From assembly GCA_033961575.1 (NCBI GenBank), contig CM066730.1, forward strand, positions 135,107,523 to 135,171,522: DNA of 64,000 nt, read 5' to 3'. The number at the start of each line of letters is the position of its first letter. Position 1 is the stretch's first letter. Made by a program: the position numbers and the translations under genes. Origin of the DNA: Aselliscus stoliczkanus. Taxonomy: Eukaryota > Chordata > Mammalia > Chiroptera > Hipposideridae. Shown here piece by piece: positions 46,450-57,879 of the stretch. The notes beneath the pieces are model-generated. The model saw nothing but the letters and a program-made list of their open reading frames with translations. It was not told the DNA's origin and searched no databases.

Positions 46450-48890
46450 ATGATCAGCTGACAATAGTGCCTTGTTCCTCACTGCCTTTAAAGCTATGAT
46501 TGTGACAGCTGCCAAGCTTCAAAAGCATATCTATTAATAACAAAACACTATACATTGCTCTGTCTATTTGGGGAAAATAGCTTGAATCTGGCTTTGCCCT
46601 GGCCTGCAGCATTTCTGCAAGGAATTAGAGGGGGGTGAGACTATTGTGCCAAGTATCGTGTGGGGCTGAGAGTTGGCGTTCATTAAGTCCATTCCCTGCG
46701 TTAGCCTCTCTGGGAGTGACAATCAGAACAGGGAAGCTCCCCAGGAATGCTACTAAGGCATGGTTGCTCTTCAGGTCCATGGAGAAAGAAAGCATTGTGA
46801 GTTAGTATCAGTCCTTCATAGGAATTTATCACATGTTTTTACTCTTCAGGAACTAAGCCAATTTTTATTTTGTAAGAAGGATAGGGGATGTCTTCAGAGA
46901 ATGAGAGGTATAGCTAACGTCACAAGCTAGACATGCAAGAACTCCAATTATCTATAGGCACTAGACAATTAAAATGCCTTACTGCCTATGAGCTTTAAGG
47001 CCTGGTGGATTTTCTTTGTAGGGAAAGTCAAGGGTTAAGCCATCCCAACATGCCTCACTCCCAATTTATAAAATGGAAAATCTTCCATAAATCAAAAGTT
47101 ACAAACAGACTTTGTAATGTCATAACTCTTGCGACGGCTCTCACCTTGATTGATTCCTATACATACATTCCGCCTGATTACCATAATGTGCTCTTGTGGG
47201 ACAATTGGCACTGGATGCGGAGAAAGAAGCAGGCAGGGAAGTAAATAACAAATGGACCTGGCCCCTCCTCATCGAGAGTGATTTCACTTCAATGTTCCAT
47301 CATATCAGCTGGGAAAGAGAGTCGTAGGGTTTAGGCAATCAATTACAGATATGTGTAGAGGCAGACACAATCATTTCACTGATTGTCACTGGTCTCGAGC
47401 AGTGACACCGAAAAGTGATCCGTCACTCGATTTTCTCTGACACCCTGGGAAAGATGGCAGACACTTGTAGACTAACAGGCCCCTGGATTGGTTGGCTTAT
47501 AAGATTGAAAAATCACTGTGTTTCAAACTTATCCAAACCTTTAAATACCTCTGTTGCTAAGATTTCACATCTTTCTGGCAAACATTTAGAAAGATTACCA
47601 ATAGCCTAATGACATCATGCTAAACTGGAATGTACTGTCCCTTGTCACTGCCATGGATGTCGGCACTGTGTAAGCTGCAGGGTGTTGGAGGGATGATGGG
47701 AAGGAAGAAAGCAGTAACTTTCCTCCCACATGAGAAACATGGCAGCCACCTCATTAAATGTCCCCCATGGGACAATTGGTGGGAGGGCCCGTTGCTGCAG
47801 AGGAACTTCCCTCTACATTTCCAGAGACTTTAGTCCACCAGTGTGCTGCCACTGGATGCCTGGACTTAGTCCCCTTCATCCAATATAATTTCTGGAGTCA
47901 CCCAGCCTCCACCAGCTGGGATTCCACCTTGTCTACACTGCAGTGATGCACAAGCTTCTTTACGTAAGTCAGTTCATGACCAATTTAATTGTATACAGCC
48001 TACATCTTTTTTTTCCCCACTCAAAATAAAATAGCTCAGTGGGTTAAAAAGGAAAATGCATATTCTTATACATGTATGACCTATTTAATTAAATAACAGA
48101 ATGTTATTGAGAAAATTGACACTGCTTTTGAACACTTAAAGTATTAATATATGGATATATTTGAGAAGTAACAACCTAGAGTCAGTTACTTAATTTTTTC
48201 CCCCCTGAAATTAGACTGCAGACTACTTCCTAAAACCAGGCGGGCCCTGCGTGGGCCTCCAGGGTTGATATATAGGACTTTTTCCTAAGGGGAAGCTATA
48301 TTCTGTCTCCCAGCTGCAGCCTTAATCAACAGTACAGAAAGGGGCCTGGCTGCTTGAAGGTGAAAGTCAGTTGAGGCAATCTTGTGCACAAAATTCCAAA
48401 CTGCAGAGTCTCCCAGAAAGGGATGGAGGAAGCCTCCAGATTCCATTAGCATCTTCACTGAAACTGACTCAGTCCATTTCCGCCATTTCTTCTGGCACCG
48501 GGAGACTTTACCAGCCACCCAGGCACTATCCCTTCCATCAGCATATTTTCTCTTGGCACTGGAGGATCTGAAAACGAACCCAGCACAGTCTCAGACTTCT
48601 CCGTGTAAATCATCAAGAAATATGATGACCTTCTGTGGAAATGATGTTCTGCATTTCAAAGTTCATCCACTTCTAAGCTAAATCAGTGGCAGCAGCCTGG
48701 TGCTCTGCTGGGTTCTTCAAACCACTTGACCCCAAGCCCCCTTAAATCCTTTTGCTCATACTGGCAACCCCCTTGTAAACTGTCTTAGCAGTTAAAGAAA
48801 GTCCCCCACACTTACTGACTGTTCACAATGGTCTACTTTCCACTTTCAAAAAAAGCCAGGGAGCAAGTACCTGGTAATGATTAAAAATGA
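46450..48890. other. Repeat-free block with retained CpGs, candidate regulatory DNA
   Basis: No interspersed repeat recognised. Bases 47120-47435 hold about ten CpG sites (for example TTGCGACGGC, TTCCGCC, GGTCTCGAGC, ATCCGTCACTCG) in otherwise ordinary-composition DNA, where unconstrained CpGs would usually have decayed. Frames at 47005-47244, 47415-47609 and 48382-48681 have no domain. A conserved enhancer is one reading; recent sequence or chance is another. Confidence 0.35.
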
Positions 48891-48899
48891 TGACTGATG

Positions 48900-49055
48900 C
48901 TCCTACAGCACTCTTTACTTCTCAAGGAGCTTTCATGTCTGTCACTTCATTCCCTCCCCCACCATGGAGAAAATGGCCCTGGAAGTAGCTGGACATCCTA
49001 AGGACAGGGGAACAGAATAGTAAGGAATTTGCTCAAGGTCATATGGCATGTCAGC
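48900..49055 (-). repeat. MIR fragment
   Basis: AGGAGCTTTCATGTCTGTCA, then AGGAATTTGCTCAAGGTCAT and GGCATGTCAGCAACAG. Diverged. Confidence 0.5.
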
Positions 49056-49154
49056 AACAGTGTAAGCTATATTTTTGGACTTGCACTGTGCTTATCTTGC
49101 CCCCTGGAAATAAGAAGCATAGCAAAAATAATATTCGCAATGATAATAATTGTC

Positions 49155-49240
49155 ATGATCTCTGAGCACTTACAGAGTGCCAGGCCACAGGCTGAGCCCC
49201 TCACCCCCATAACCTCATGTGACACTCCCAACCCTCTTTT
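49155..49240 (-). repeat. MIR fragment
   Basis: CTGAGCACTTACAGAGTGCC, AGGCCACAGGCTGAGCCCCT, CATAACCTCATGTGACAC. Confidence 0.6.
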
Positions 49241-51195
49241 AGTCCCTCCTGCTAAAACTGATAAAACCCTTGGAACCTTTCCATATGCTGTGCAACTCCA
49301 GCATGGAGACCTCAGGGAAGGTTCTGGCACTGCCAGTGGGTGACCCTCTGAGTGAAAAAGTTAGGTGAAAACCTGGGCATCACTGAAGAATTCAGAATAG
49401 CTGCAGAAAGCCCTAGAAGAAAATTTTTAACCCAGTAAAGAACTCTCATAAAATGCTATGGGCCTGGAAAATGATTTCATAAGTTATTTTGATGGCAAAA
49501 ATGTATGAAACAGAACTGACTAATTCATAAATAACTTCAGAATCTCATCTATTATTTCTCACATCATAACTTACAATGGAATAATTGTTTCTAATTCTGC
49601 TGAGTATTTTCTCACGCTTTCTGGTCCCCTTGGTAAATCTTATTAGTTGAGTAACTCCTAAGACATTTCTAGTTTGCCTCTATTATGATGAGAAAAAGTA
49701 AATATTAATAGCAATTTGTTTTTAGTACTACTTGGCATTAATTTCACCACTGGGACCTCTTTTTTTTTTCCTTTTTAATTTCTCATCTCAGGGAATATTG
49801 GCTGAGGTTCCCCAAAGAAGGGCTTACAGAAACAACAACAAAAAAGAAAACCCAGTGTCCTGTGATCGTATACAAATCTCAACTTACATTTTATTTACTA
49901 TGTACATTACTGCAAACCAATATGAACCATAACTCCATTTAGATAATAATAATCAAATTATCCAACCTGGGATAGCATGTTTTATAGATTTTGGTCTAAA
50001 TTTAATACAAAAATGCAGTAGTCCTTGTTTGGAAGAGTTTATTAAGGGTTAGCAAAGAAAAAGCTTTTTCAATAGTCTATAACTCTCTAATGGCCTTTTT
50101 CAAATAAAATGGGAAAGAATTTGAAAAGAAACCTATATCAGTGAGCTGCAATTGTAACATTACAGTACAGGTCTATAAATCTTGACATGCTCAGAAGATT
50201 GCCTAAACCAGCAATACAATCTGTCCAAACCTCATTGTCTCCACGACCAGCCAGCCTCATTTTAAGAAATGTATGTGGTCTTCAACCTAATTTTATCACC
50301 TTCATTTGTAAACTAGTCAATCAATCAAAGCATCCTGGGAGTCTAAATAGAAAAAGGAGTGCATTTTCATGCATTCTGGGCGACACAGTCAAAAATTAAT
50401 CTCCACTTGATCAGACATTTCTTGCCCTCATCTCAATAGACCATCATTAGGGTCAGCAATGTATATTAAAAATAGAGTTACCGCAAACAGTTCACCAGCC
50501 GGAGTTTGCAGGCTGCCTGCCCTTTCCTCCAAAAGCTTCCTTCTCCGTGTGAGCCTGAATATGTTCACTAGATTCATCTGGAGGAAAGCAGCCTGGAAAT
50601 AAAGTTAGGAAAGACAATGCCTGCAGTCCTCAGGAAACACGTATTGCTTCCCCAGCACCAGGACCATCAAAACACTTAAAGAGAGACTGTTACAGAGAAA
50701 ATATTTCCTAAATATGCATTCATAAGGATCAGGCACAGTTAGAAGGGTGTTCCTTACATACTGGGGGTGAGGGTGGGAGCCTGCCCCAGGGCAGGACTGA
50801 TAAATATGGAAAGGCAAGACAGTATCCAAAGCTCCAGAAAAAAAAAAAATTGGTTTAGAGTTATTGCTCCTCCTCCCCTGTCTCTTCATCTTTCACAAGT
50901 TCTGCCCTTCAGGCACATGCCTCTAGAAAGAACCAAGGACACAGTCATGGTTCTTTCTAGGCAGTAAACCTGCCAGATGCCTCCTTGTATCTCTGGGTGT
51001 TTAGGAAAGAATAGCTATCTCTCCATCAACACAGATATATTGAAGGAAAGAAGTTAGTTGATGGTAACTTCATTTTGACACCGTTAACCTTGGCGCCATC
51101 TTGGACATCTCTCTTTCTCTCACACCCACATTACACACATAAGAAATCCATCTGGCTTTACCTTCAAAATATAACCAGAACCTGACCACGTCTCA
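49241..51195. other. Unique sequence, nothing recognised
   Basis: AT-rich in 49430-50480. A T-run with CTTTTTAATTTCTCATCTCAG at 49760-49792 mimics a splice acceptor but no exon follows. The 94-codon minus-strand frame at 50605-50889 has no domain. Confidence 0.4.
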
Positions 51196-51199
51196 CTAT

Positions 51200-51580
51200 G
51201 TCCATTGCCACCATGCTGTTTTGAGCCACTATCATCTCTTGCCTGTCTTGTAATAAATGGCACCTACTAGGTCTTCCTGAATCTACCCTTCCTCCTACTC
51301 TCAACACTGAAGGCAAGAGTGATCCTTTTAAAACATAAGTCAAATTATTTCACTGTTTTGCTCAAACCCTTCAATGGTACCACTGCACTGAGAGAAAGAA
51401 CCAATATCCATAAAAGAACTACTTAACTTAAGGCTACAAAAATGATCCTTTTGAAACATAAGTCAAATTATTTCACTGTTTTGCTCAAACCCTTCAACGG
51501 TACCACTACATTGAGAGAAAGAACCAATATCCATAAATGGACTACTTAACTTAAGGCTACAAAAATGACACTTATGAAAT
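51200..51580 (+). repeat. L2 LINE fragment with internal duplication
   Basis: GTCAAATTATTTCACTGTTT, TGCTCAAACCCTTCAATGGT, CTGAGAGAAAGAACCAATAT correspond to the L2 block 'catgtcactcccctgctcaa' and following. The same block is present twice because of a 123-bp tandem duplication. Confidence 0.7.
51321..51566 (+). repeat. 123-bp tandem duplication
   Basis: Unit 1 is 51321-51443 and unit 2 is 51444-51566. By eye they differ at six positions, five of them transitions. Both begin GATCCTTTT and end GGCTACAAAAAT. Confidence 0.93.
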
Positions 51581-51664
51581 ATCTGGGCACAAAATTTCCC
51601 TATAATTGCCTCAGTTTGTGAGCCTGACAAAATCCCATTCCCATGTCATTGATTACATAACTGA

Positions 51665-51780
51665 GGTTATTAATAATCATACTATTTATTGATCCCTTCC
51701 TGTGTGCCAAGCATTGGGTTAAGTATTTTACCTTTTCATCTCATAACACCAACTTCTTTATAAATGGGAGATATTTAGGA
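51665..51780 (-). repeat. MIR fragment
   Basis: ACTATTTATTGATCCCTTCC, TGTGTGCCAAGCATTGGGTT, TTCATCTCATAACACCAACT. Confidence 0.65.
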
Positions 51781-51864
51781 CTTAATGAAAGTTAGGACTT
51801 TCTGCAAGTATAGCTGTGGCAGGTGAAAGTTTCTAATTATATCAGCTAAAAAGGAACTGGGGAG

Positions 51865-52040
51865 GGCGATGTATAATAGAAAGAATACAATCCTTATTTT
51901 CAACTCATAGCTCCACCACTTGGTGCTGGAACAATCCTGGACAAGTCACTTAACCTCCCTGTTAATTTTTTTTTTTTAAGCCATAAGAAGCCGGTCACAA
52001 TGCCTGCACCGCTCTGGGTACTCAATACATCTTCCCTTCC
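51865..52040 (+). repeat. MIR SINE
   Basis: AGAAAGAATACAATCCTTAT, CTCCACCACTTGGTGC, CTGGACAAGTCACTTAACCT, then a T-run and CACAATGCCTGCACCG, GTACTCAATACATC. Confidence 0.72.
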
Positions 52041-52180
52041 TTTGTCCCTGTTTTCCAGCCCTAGGCAAAACTGAATAGTGAGCTGAGTTTGTGTTTAGCA
52101 AGAGTCCCTCAAACCTATCCACAAAGAGGCCTTTCCTCAGGTCAACCAAGGATCAGCTTATATTAAAGGAATTAGAGACA

Positions 52181-52653
52181 TTTGCACTTTATTTAATATT
52201 TTTAAAAGATTTTATTGGGAAATTGGGGGAGAGGAACAGGGTTGGGAAATCGGGGAAGGGGAACAGACAAGTTGCTGTCTTTTTGTTCTTCAATCTAATT
52301 GCGGAGGACATTGCTTCACTGGCCCATGTTGGTTGGCATCGTCATTGCACTCTTCCCGGATGAGGCAGATCGGTCATTGGCCTCTGGATGGTTGCTCACT
52401 GCAGCTATTGGCAGCTCACGCTGGCTGCCGGCCACTCACTGTAGCTTATGGCAGCCCACTGCAGCAGGGGCTGCAGCCCACACTGTCGCCGGGGCTCGCA
52501 CAGCCCAGCTCCAGATGGAGCTGTTGTTCACCATCTTAGCTATAGAGGGCAGTGTCACTGTCCCTCATATGTGGGATCCGAACTGGGGCCGCTTGCGTCC
52601 CAAGCCAGCTCTTAACCAATGAGCCACTCAGCTGGCCTGACTTTTGCACTTTA
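52181..52653 (-). mobile_element. Long tRNA-derived SINE with 11-bp target duplication
   Basis: TTTGCACTTTA flanks it at 52181-52191 and 52643-52653. On the minus strand it begins GGCCAGCTGAGTGGCTCATT, includes GGTTCGGATCC-type B box bases, and ends CCCAATAAAATCTTTTAAAA. The polyadenylation signal is intact. The 107- and 68-codon frames inside (52299-52622, 52333-52539) recur in the sister copies and are SINE artefacts. Confidence 0.93.
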
Positions 52654-53004
52654 AAAGGTGGAAAGTGACACTTCCATCAAGGAATGGGTCCTTCATCAGT
52701 GGGCACAGATGGCCTTGCCAAGGCCTCTCAAATTCATTTCATGTGGGAAACTGCTAGTGTCCTCTTTGGGGTCCACATGGAGATGCTGTCCTGCCTGCAC
52801 ACTCCTCCCACATAGCAGCCTAGTCCTCCAAGAGTGGAGACTCTCACCCAGCGACCTGTGATACATCACAGTCCTGCACTGGTCATGTCTTTAAAACTCA
52901 AAATTTCCTATTGACCTCTGGCTCCAGTTCCACAAACATCAAGAGAGCACTGATGGAGGTCTAGAGATCATCTCCCAAATCCTATTCATTCACTTGCTCA
53001 CAGC

Positions 53005-53102
53005 TTCATTTGTTGACAAGCATTTGCTGAACATTCACTATAGGCTCGGTTCTGAGGATACAGAATGAATAAGATTAAGTCCTAGCCTTCAGGAAGCTGT
53101 CC
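53005..53102 (-). repeat. L2 LINE 3' end
   Basis: TTGACAAGCATTTGCTGAAC, AGGCTCGGTTCTGAGGATAC, AGAATGAATAAGATTAAGTC. Confidence 0.75.
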
Positions 53103-53322
53103 GTCTCAAGTTGGGTTCCCTGAAGGAGGTATGCGTACTTCTGGTGGTAGTGAGATAATTTTAGGTAGCACAGCAATGCAATAGATTTTTAAAAATTTGA
53201 ATGGTTAACTATTTATTTTAGTCCATATTAGAAAAAATATATAACTAGGCCTTCACAATCATGATTGCTGGACTATTATTGTTTAGGGCTAGTAATCAAA
53301 AAGTGAGCTGAAGACAGAAATT

Positions 53323-53806
53323 AAGAAAATAATAGAGGGCCGGCCGAGTGGCGCATTGGTTAAGCGCTGGTTTTGGGATGTCAGCGGCCCCGGTTCAGAT
53401 CCCACATGAGGTGCAGTGACACTGCCCTCTACAGCTAACAACAGCTCCACCTGGAGCTGGACTGTGCGAGCCCCGGTGATGGTGTGGGCTGCAGCCCCTG
53501 CTGCAGTGGGCTGCCATAGGCTACAGTGAGTGGCCTGCAGCCAGCATGAGCAGCTGGCAGCCAAGAGTGAGCTGCCAATAGCCGCGGTGAGCGACATCCA
53601 GAGGCCAGAGAACGATCTGCCTCATCCAGGAAGAGCGCAATGACGATACCAACAGTGAAGCAACATCCTCTGCAACTAAACTGAAGAACAAAAGGACAGC
53701 AACTTGTCTGTTCCCCTTCCCCGATTTTCCAACGCTGTTCCCCTCCGCCAATTCCCCAATAAAATCTTTAAAAAAAAAAAAAAAAGAAAAAAAAGAAAAT
53801 AATAGA
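53323..53806 (+). mobile_element. Long tRNA-derived SINE, complete, 14-bp target duplication
   Basis: AAGAAAATAATAGA flanks it at 53323-53336 and 53793-53806. The element starts GGGCCGGCCGAGTGGCGCAT at 53337. A box TGGCGCATTGG is 53349-53359 and B box GGTTCAGATCC is 53392-53402, the spacing expected of a tRNA-type pol III promoter. The GC-rich middle, the GAAGAACAAAAGGACAGCAA block and CCCCAATAAAATCTTTAAAA follow. AATAAA and a TCTTT pol III stop lie side by side. This is the reference copy for the family in this window. Two 102-codon minus-strand frames overlap it and are artefacts. Confidence 0.96.
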
Positions 53807-54084
53807 TAGTTAATGGATAAATATGGCAAAAATTGTATGAGAAAGACTAGTGTAATCTAAGAGATATGAACAAAATGGTATGTGCTGAGCCACGGACTAC
53901 ATTCAGGGCAAACAAACCAGGTAGCAAGAAGGAGAGAGAGGCAGTTGGTGTTGTTGGGGTGGGGGCAGGTAGAGATGGAGAGTCCAGGTAGACCAGCTTC
54001 TCCAGGAGCTACACTTTGAAAGAAGGGCATGATTTTACCAGGTAAAGATGAGAGATATGGCACCCAAGTTACATGGGTGACCAG

Positions 54085-54170
54085 GCTGACACTCTAAGAC
54101 AGTATATGGTTTATCCAAGGTCTAACAGTGAGTACAGGGATTTGAAGCCAGGACTGCCACATTCTCAAGT
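54085..54170 (-). repeat. MIR fragment
   Basis: GTTTATCCAAGGTCTAACAG, GGATTTGAAGCCAGGACTGC. Confidence 0.55.
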
Positions 54171-54174
54171 AGTA

Positions 54175-54268
54175 CACAGCAGTGGTAAAAGGATGGGCTT
54201 TGGAGTTGGAATGCATGGGGGAGGATAGGGTCCAAGTTTCAACCCCACCATTTATTACCTGGGGGACT
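54175..54268 (+). repeat. MIR fragment interrupted by a SINE
   Basis: AAAGGATGGGCTTTGGAGTT, then TTTCAACCCCACCATTTATT and ACCTGGGGGAC, at which point the next SINE begins. A short continuation may lie after 54720. Confidence 0.65.
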
Positions 54269-54720
54269 TTTTTTTTTTTAAAGATTTTATTAGAATATTG
54301 AGGGAGGGAAGAGTGTCGGGGAATCGGGGAAGGGGAACAGATAAGTTGTTGTCCTTTTGTTTTTCAGTCTAGTTGTGGAAGACATTGCTTCACTGGCCCA
54401 TGTTAGTATTATCATTGTGTTCTTCCCAGGTGAAGCAGTTGCTCACCGGCCATTGGATGGCCACTCACTCTGGCTGCCGGCCTCTCACACTGGCTGCCAG
54501 CCAGTCACGGTAGCTCACGGCAGCCCACTGCAGCAGGGGCTGCAGCCTATGCTGTCTCCGGCAACTCATGGCAGCCCAGCTCCAGGTTGAGCTGTTGTTC
54601 ACCATCTTAGCTGTAGAGGGCACAGCGTCACTGGCCCTCATGTGGGATCAGAACCGGGGTCTTGCTGCTCAGAGCTAGCGTCCCAAGCCAACTCAACCAA
54701 CGCGCCACTCAGCCGGCCCT
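54269..54720 (-). mobile_element. Long tRNA-derived SINE
   Basis: Minus-strand element with head GGGCCGGCTGAGTGGCGCGT near 54720 and a 3' end AATAAAATCTTTAAAAAAAA near 54269. The head carries an insert relative to the 53337 copy (AGCTCTGAGCAGCAAGACCC on the minus strand, near 54657-54676). The poly-A side is intact. No clear target duplication was seen. Confidence 0.92.
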
Positions 54721-57465
54721 AGTCAGAGAACTTCTGACATTGACACCACATAATTTTTCACAGTGAGTCTATGTTGTAACGACAACCAGCAACCAAGGGA
54801 AACTAACCACTTGGAAACAAGGCCACAGGGCTTCTCAGGATGCTTCATAACGTGATAACGGTTGACTGGATTTGATACCAGATCAATGGGTGTTTCACAC
54901 TGATAGATAAATTTCTTTCCCTAGCGGATGGTGTCAGGGTGGGAATTTTTGTAGTATGAGACAAGTTAAGAAAGTACATAAATAACATTGCTTTTTGATT
55001 CACAACTTCTTTTGAGTTACAACATCTGAATAGTTCTAAGCAGGTGCAGCCATGTTAACACATGGGTAGTGAGTGATTGATGTTGTCAGTGTCAACTCTA
55101 GGCAGCAAGTAAGATAAATAAAAACATTTCATCAGGGCACTGAGGGATAATCAGGATCCTTGGCCCTCCAAAAGGTTTTCATGGGGCCAAACTGCAGATT
55201 TTGATGTAGATGACCAAGCTTCATGTTTTGCAGTGGAGGGCAGGGTGCACACAGGAATTTTAAATATTGAAAAGAGTCTCCATTATTCAACTCTCATCAA
55301 AATAATCCCTGCACTCTTATGTAGCACTCTGCTCCGCCTAAAGGACAATGGAAAGGTCGTAGAGGACTTCTTGGGGGCATGTGCCTGTGATTCAAAAGTT
55401 GTCTCTTCTGGGATCTATTTTCTTATTTTTCAAGGTGGGTCTTTACTTCTATTCAACCATTCAGGATTTTTGAAACTCTTCTCCCCCCTAGTCATAAAAT
55501 GGGGTGCAAAGTGAGGAGACAATGAAATATTATCCATTTCCCACTTATCAAGCCTGTGCATATTAAGCCTGTTTCCTTCCTTTTTTTTGCTTCTCTTCTA
55601 CAAGGGGTCATTCGAGAGAGAGAAGAATGATTTCTTTTTTTTTCCTTAAGAAATGCTGTTATAACCTTCATCAGCAAGAATCATTAGTAAAGATTAGGAA
55701 GCAGGTTTCTCATTCCTGTTAATGCAAGCAGAGCAATAGAAGTATTACAAGGCTTTTGGAAGAGACGTAGTGGAAAGCCTGAAAAGGGAGGCTACTGACC
55801 TCACCCACCAGAAACATCAACTACTTAACCTACTTTGAGTTTCTTTAACAAATTACTAATGTAAAATGTAAGTCCGATGTACCACGTCTTACCACCTTCC
55901 AACAAGAAAAGGACATTTTAGAGTATATAAACTTGAAACTGAAATGACTCAAGTAAAATGAAACTGGGTATTTTTTTAAGTCATGAATCTAAGAATTTTT
56001 GTGAAGAATGCTGCTTATGCAAAAGAAGGGAATATGCATGAGTTTGATTTATAAAATATATCCACTTTCATAAAAATAACCTTTTAAACCTTTTTCCAGT
56101 TGAAGAAGAAGTAACCTTGACCCATAAACACCAGACCCATTTGACAGATATTCCTAATTAACAATATTAAGCTTAAAAATAAAAACATACTCTATCATAT
56201 TAACTTAAAAAGTAATCATATAATTAATAGATAAAAAACAGAGAGAAAGATTGCCAAAGATTAAGATTAAGCCCTGCAGAAGCGAATGTTCTAACTAGAA
56301 ATTGGTTTAATTAATAGCACATTTTACATAATGATTACAGTGTAATTGCGCTGACTAGCAGAGTGTCATTAAATATATCCATGCTCCTTTACAACACCCT
56401 AAGGCTAAAAATAATGAGTTACATTGAAAATCACTGTGCAACAGGTTCATAAATAACATTTAAGCCTATACAAGGCGAATACTTATAAATAATAAATATT
56501 TGCCTTTTGTAATTGAACAAAAAATGACAGCCTTCTTTTTCTACTACCTTGTAGATTGCCATGTTATAATGCTGAAAAGATTTTTCCCCTTGCTTTCTCT
56601 AGAAGCTGTTGAATAATTTATTCAAATGCTAATATTCCACGTAGTCTGACTTTGAGGAACAAATATTCCTACATAAAGAATAAATGCCAAGATGCTTATT
56701 ACCTCTCTTGCTTTACTTTACACCATGTATCCCCCCAAAACTACCACCGTCTATTATACCTGTCAACTGAAGTTAGTGGCCAAATTTTCTTGCAGAGGAG
56801 AGCATTTTTCTTTATGTAAAAATTACCCCTTCTCCCCAAGTGTTCATCATACTCAGGGTTGTTACAGAGCTGCCGCTCTGTGACTTCAGAAAGGAAGTCA
56901 AGATGTTTCGTAATGTCTTAATGTTGCACTCCTCTTCTGGGACTCAATAACATCTGATAAAAATGAATGTGGCTTCTTAGCCATGGACATCCCCCTGGCA
57001 TAGGCTCAGGTCTGCGAAAGGTAAGTGTTCATTAGTTTCCTCTTCTTCATGTCTTCAGTTCCAAAATGGAGACTTGTTCCCCCAGTACCCTAGAGAAAGC
57101 AGAAAGCAGAGCTCCCTCAGCAAGGCAGCTTCGGCAGGGTCTGAGAGCCCTCCAGAGCTGGACTTCCAGCCAGCAGCTTCTCTCTCAGGATGGCAGAAAA
57201 GAGAGTGTCTCTAGGCTATCAGGAGAATATGATTTTGTGGAGAACAGTCTTAGGCAGGAAGGTGGACTGTGGTATCTCCAGCTCTCTAGGAAAGGACACA
57301 AGGAAAAAAATGCCTCCTTCCTCCAGAGTTCAAACAGTCTCCCAGTGAGTGTGAAGCAGGTCAAGCACTGTATCTTCTAAGAACTCAAGAACCCCCAATG
57401 CAGGCAGCCCTTCAAAGGATTCACTATCCTCTCTTTTCATGCTTAGGATGGCAGCTCCTTCTGTG
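54721..57465. other. Repeat-poor unique DNA
   Basis: I recognise no interspersed repeat. 55850-56900 is AT-rich with many TTAAT/ATTAA motifs (56150-56470). The largest frame is 104 codons at 57066-57380, in moderately GC DNA, without a recognisable domain or flanking splice pattern that I trust. Confidence 0.35.
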
Positions 57466-57469
57466 GGGG

Positions 57470-57745
57470 GAGGCAGTGTTGCTTAGTGATGAAGAAAGGG
57501 CTTTAACTTTAGTCAGAGCTCAGTTCAAATACTGAGTTCACGACTTATTAGCTGTGTGACATTGAGTAAGTCACTTAACCTCTCTGAGCCTCAATTCCCT
57601 AATCTGTAAAGTGAGATGACAATAGTCTCTGCCCCTTAAGATTTTTGTGAGGATTAAATGATTTTTTTTTTTTTAAGTTTGCAAACTCTTAGCATAGTGT
57701 CTCTCAGTTAGCAATAGCTAGATGTGGGGTCATTATTATTTATCT
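57470..57745 (+). repeat. MIR SINE, best preserved copy
   Basis: TTATTAGCTGTGTGACATTG, AGTAAGTCACTTAACCTCTC, TGAGCCTCAATTCCCTAATC, TGTAAAGTGAGATGACAATA, TTTGTGAGGATTAAATGATT. Close to the full MIR plan with the core nearly unchanged; a T-run interrupts its 3' part. Confidence 0.95.
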
Positions 57746-57879
57746 CGTGATCTCATCATTAGAAAGCTTTTACTCATGTTTAGCCAGAATCCATCTCCCA
57801 CTCACTTTCATCCATAGATTCTAATTCATTTGGAGTGATGAATGGCTGGTGCTCCTGTGCTCAACCTTGTCCATTTGTA

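Noticed and set aside
49755..49800. Splice-acceptor-like T-rich stretch ending in CAG
   Set aside because: The open frame around it is short and runs through the tract itself, and no donor or domain follows.
28944..54590. Recurring peptide-like frames (HWPLDG, LLAAHAGC and similar) at about 29 kb, 52 kb, 53.5 kb and 54.4 kb
   Set aside because: They look like a gene family but all come from the same part of the long SINE read in the antisense direction.
57066..57380. 104-codon open frame in GC-richer DNA
   Set aside because: No domain, no recognisable homologue and no clear splice or promoter context. Kept only as part of the unique block.
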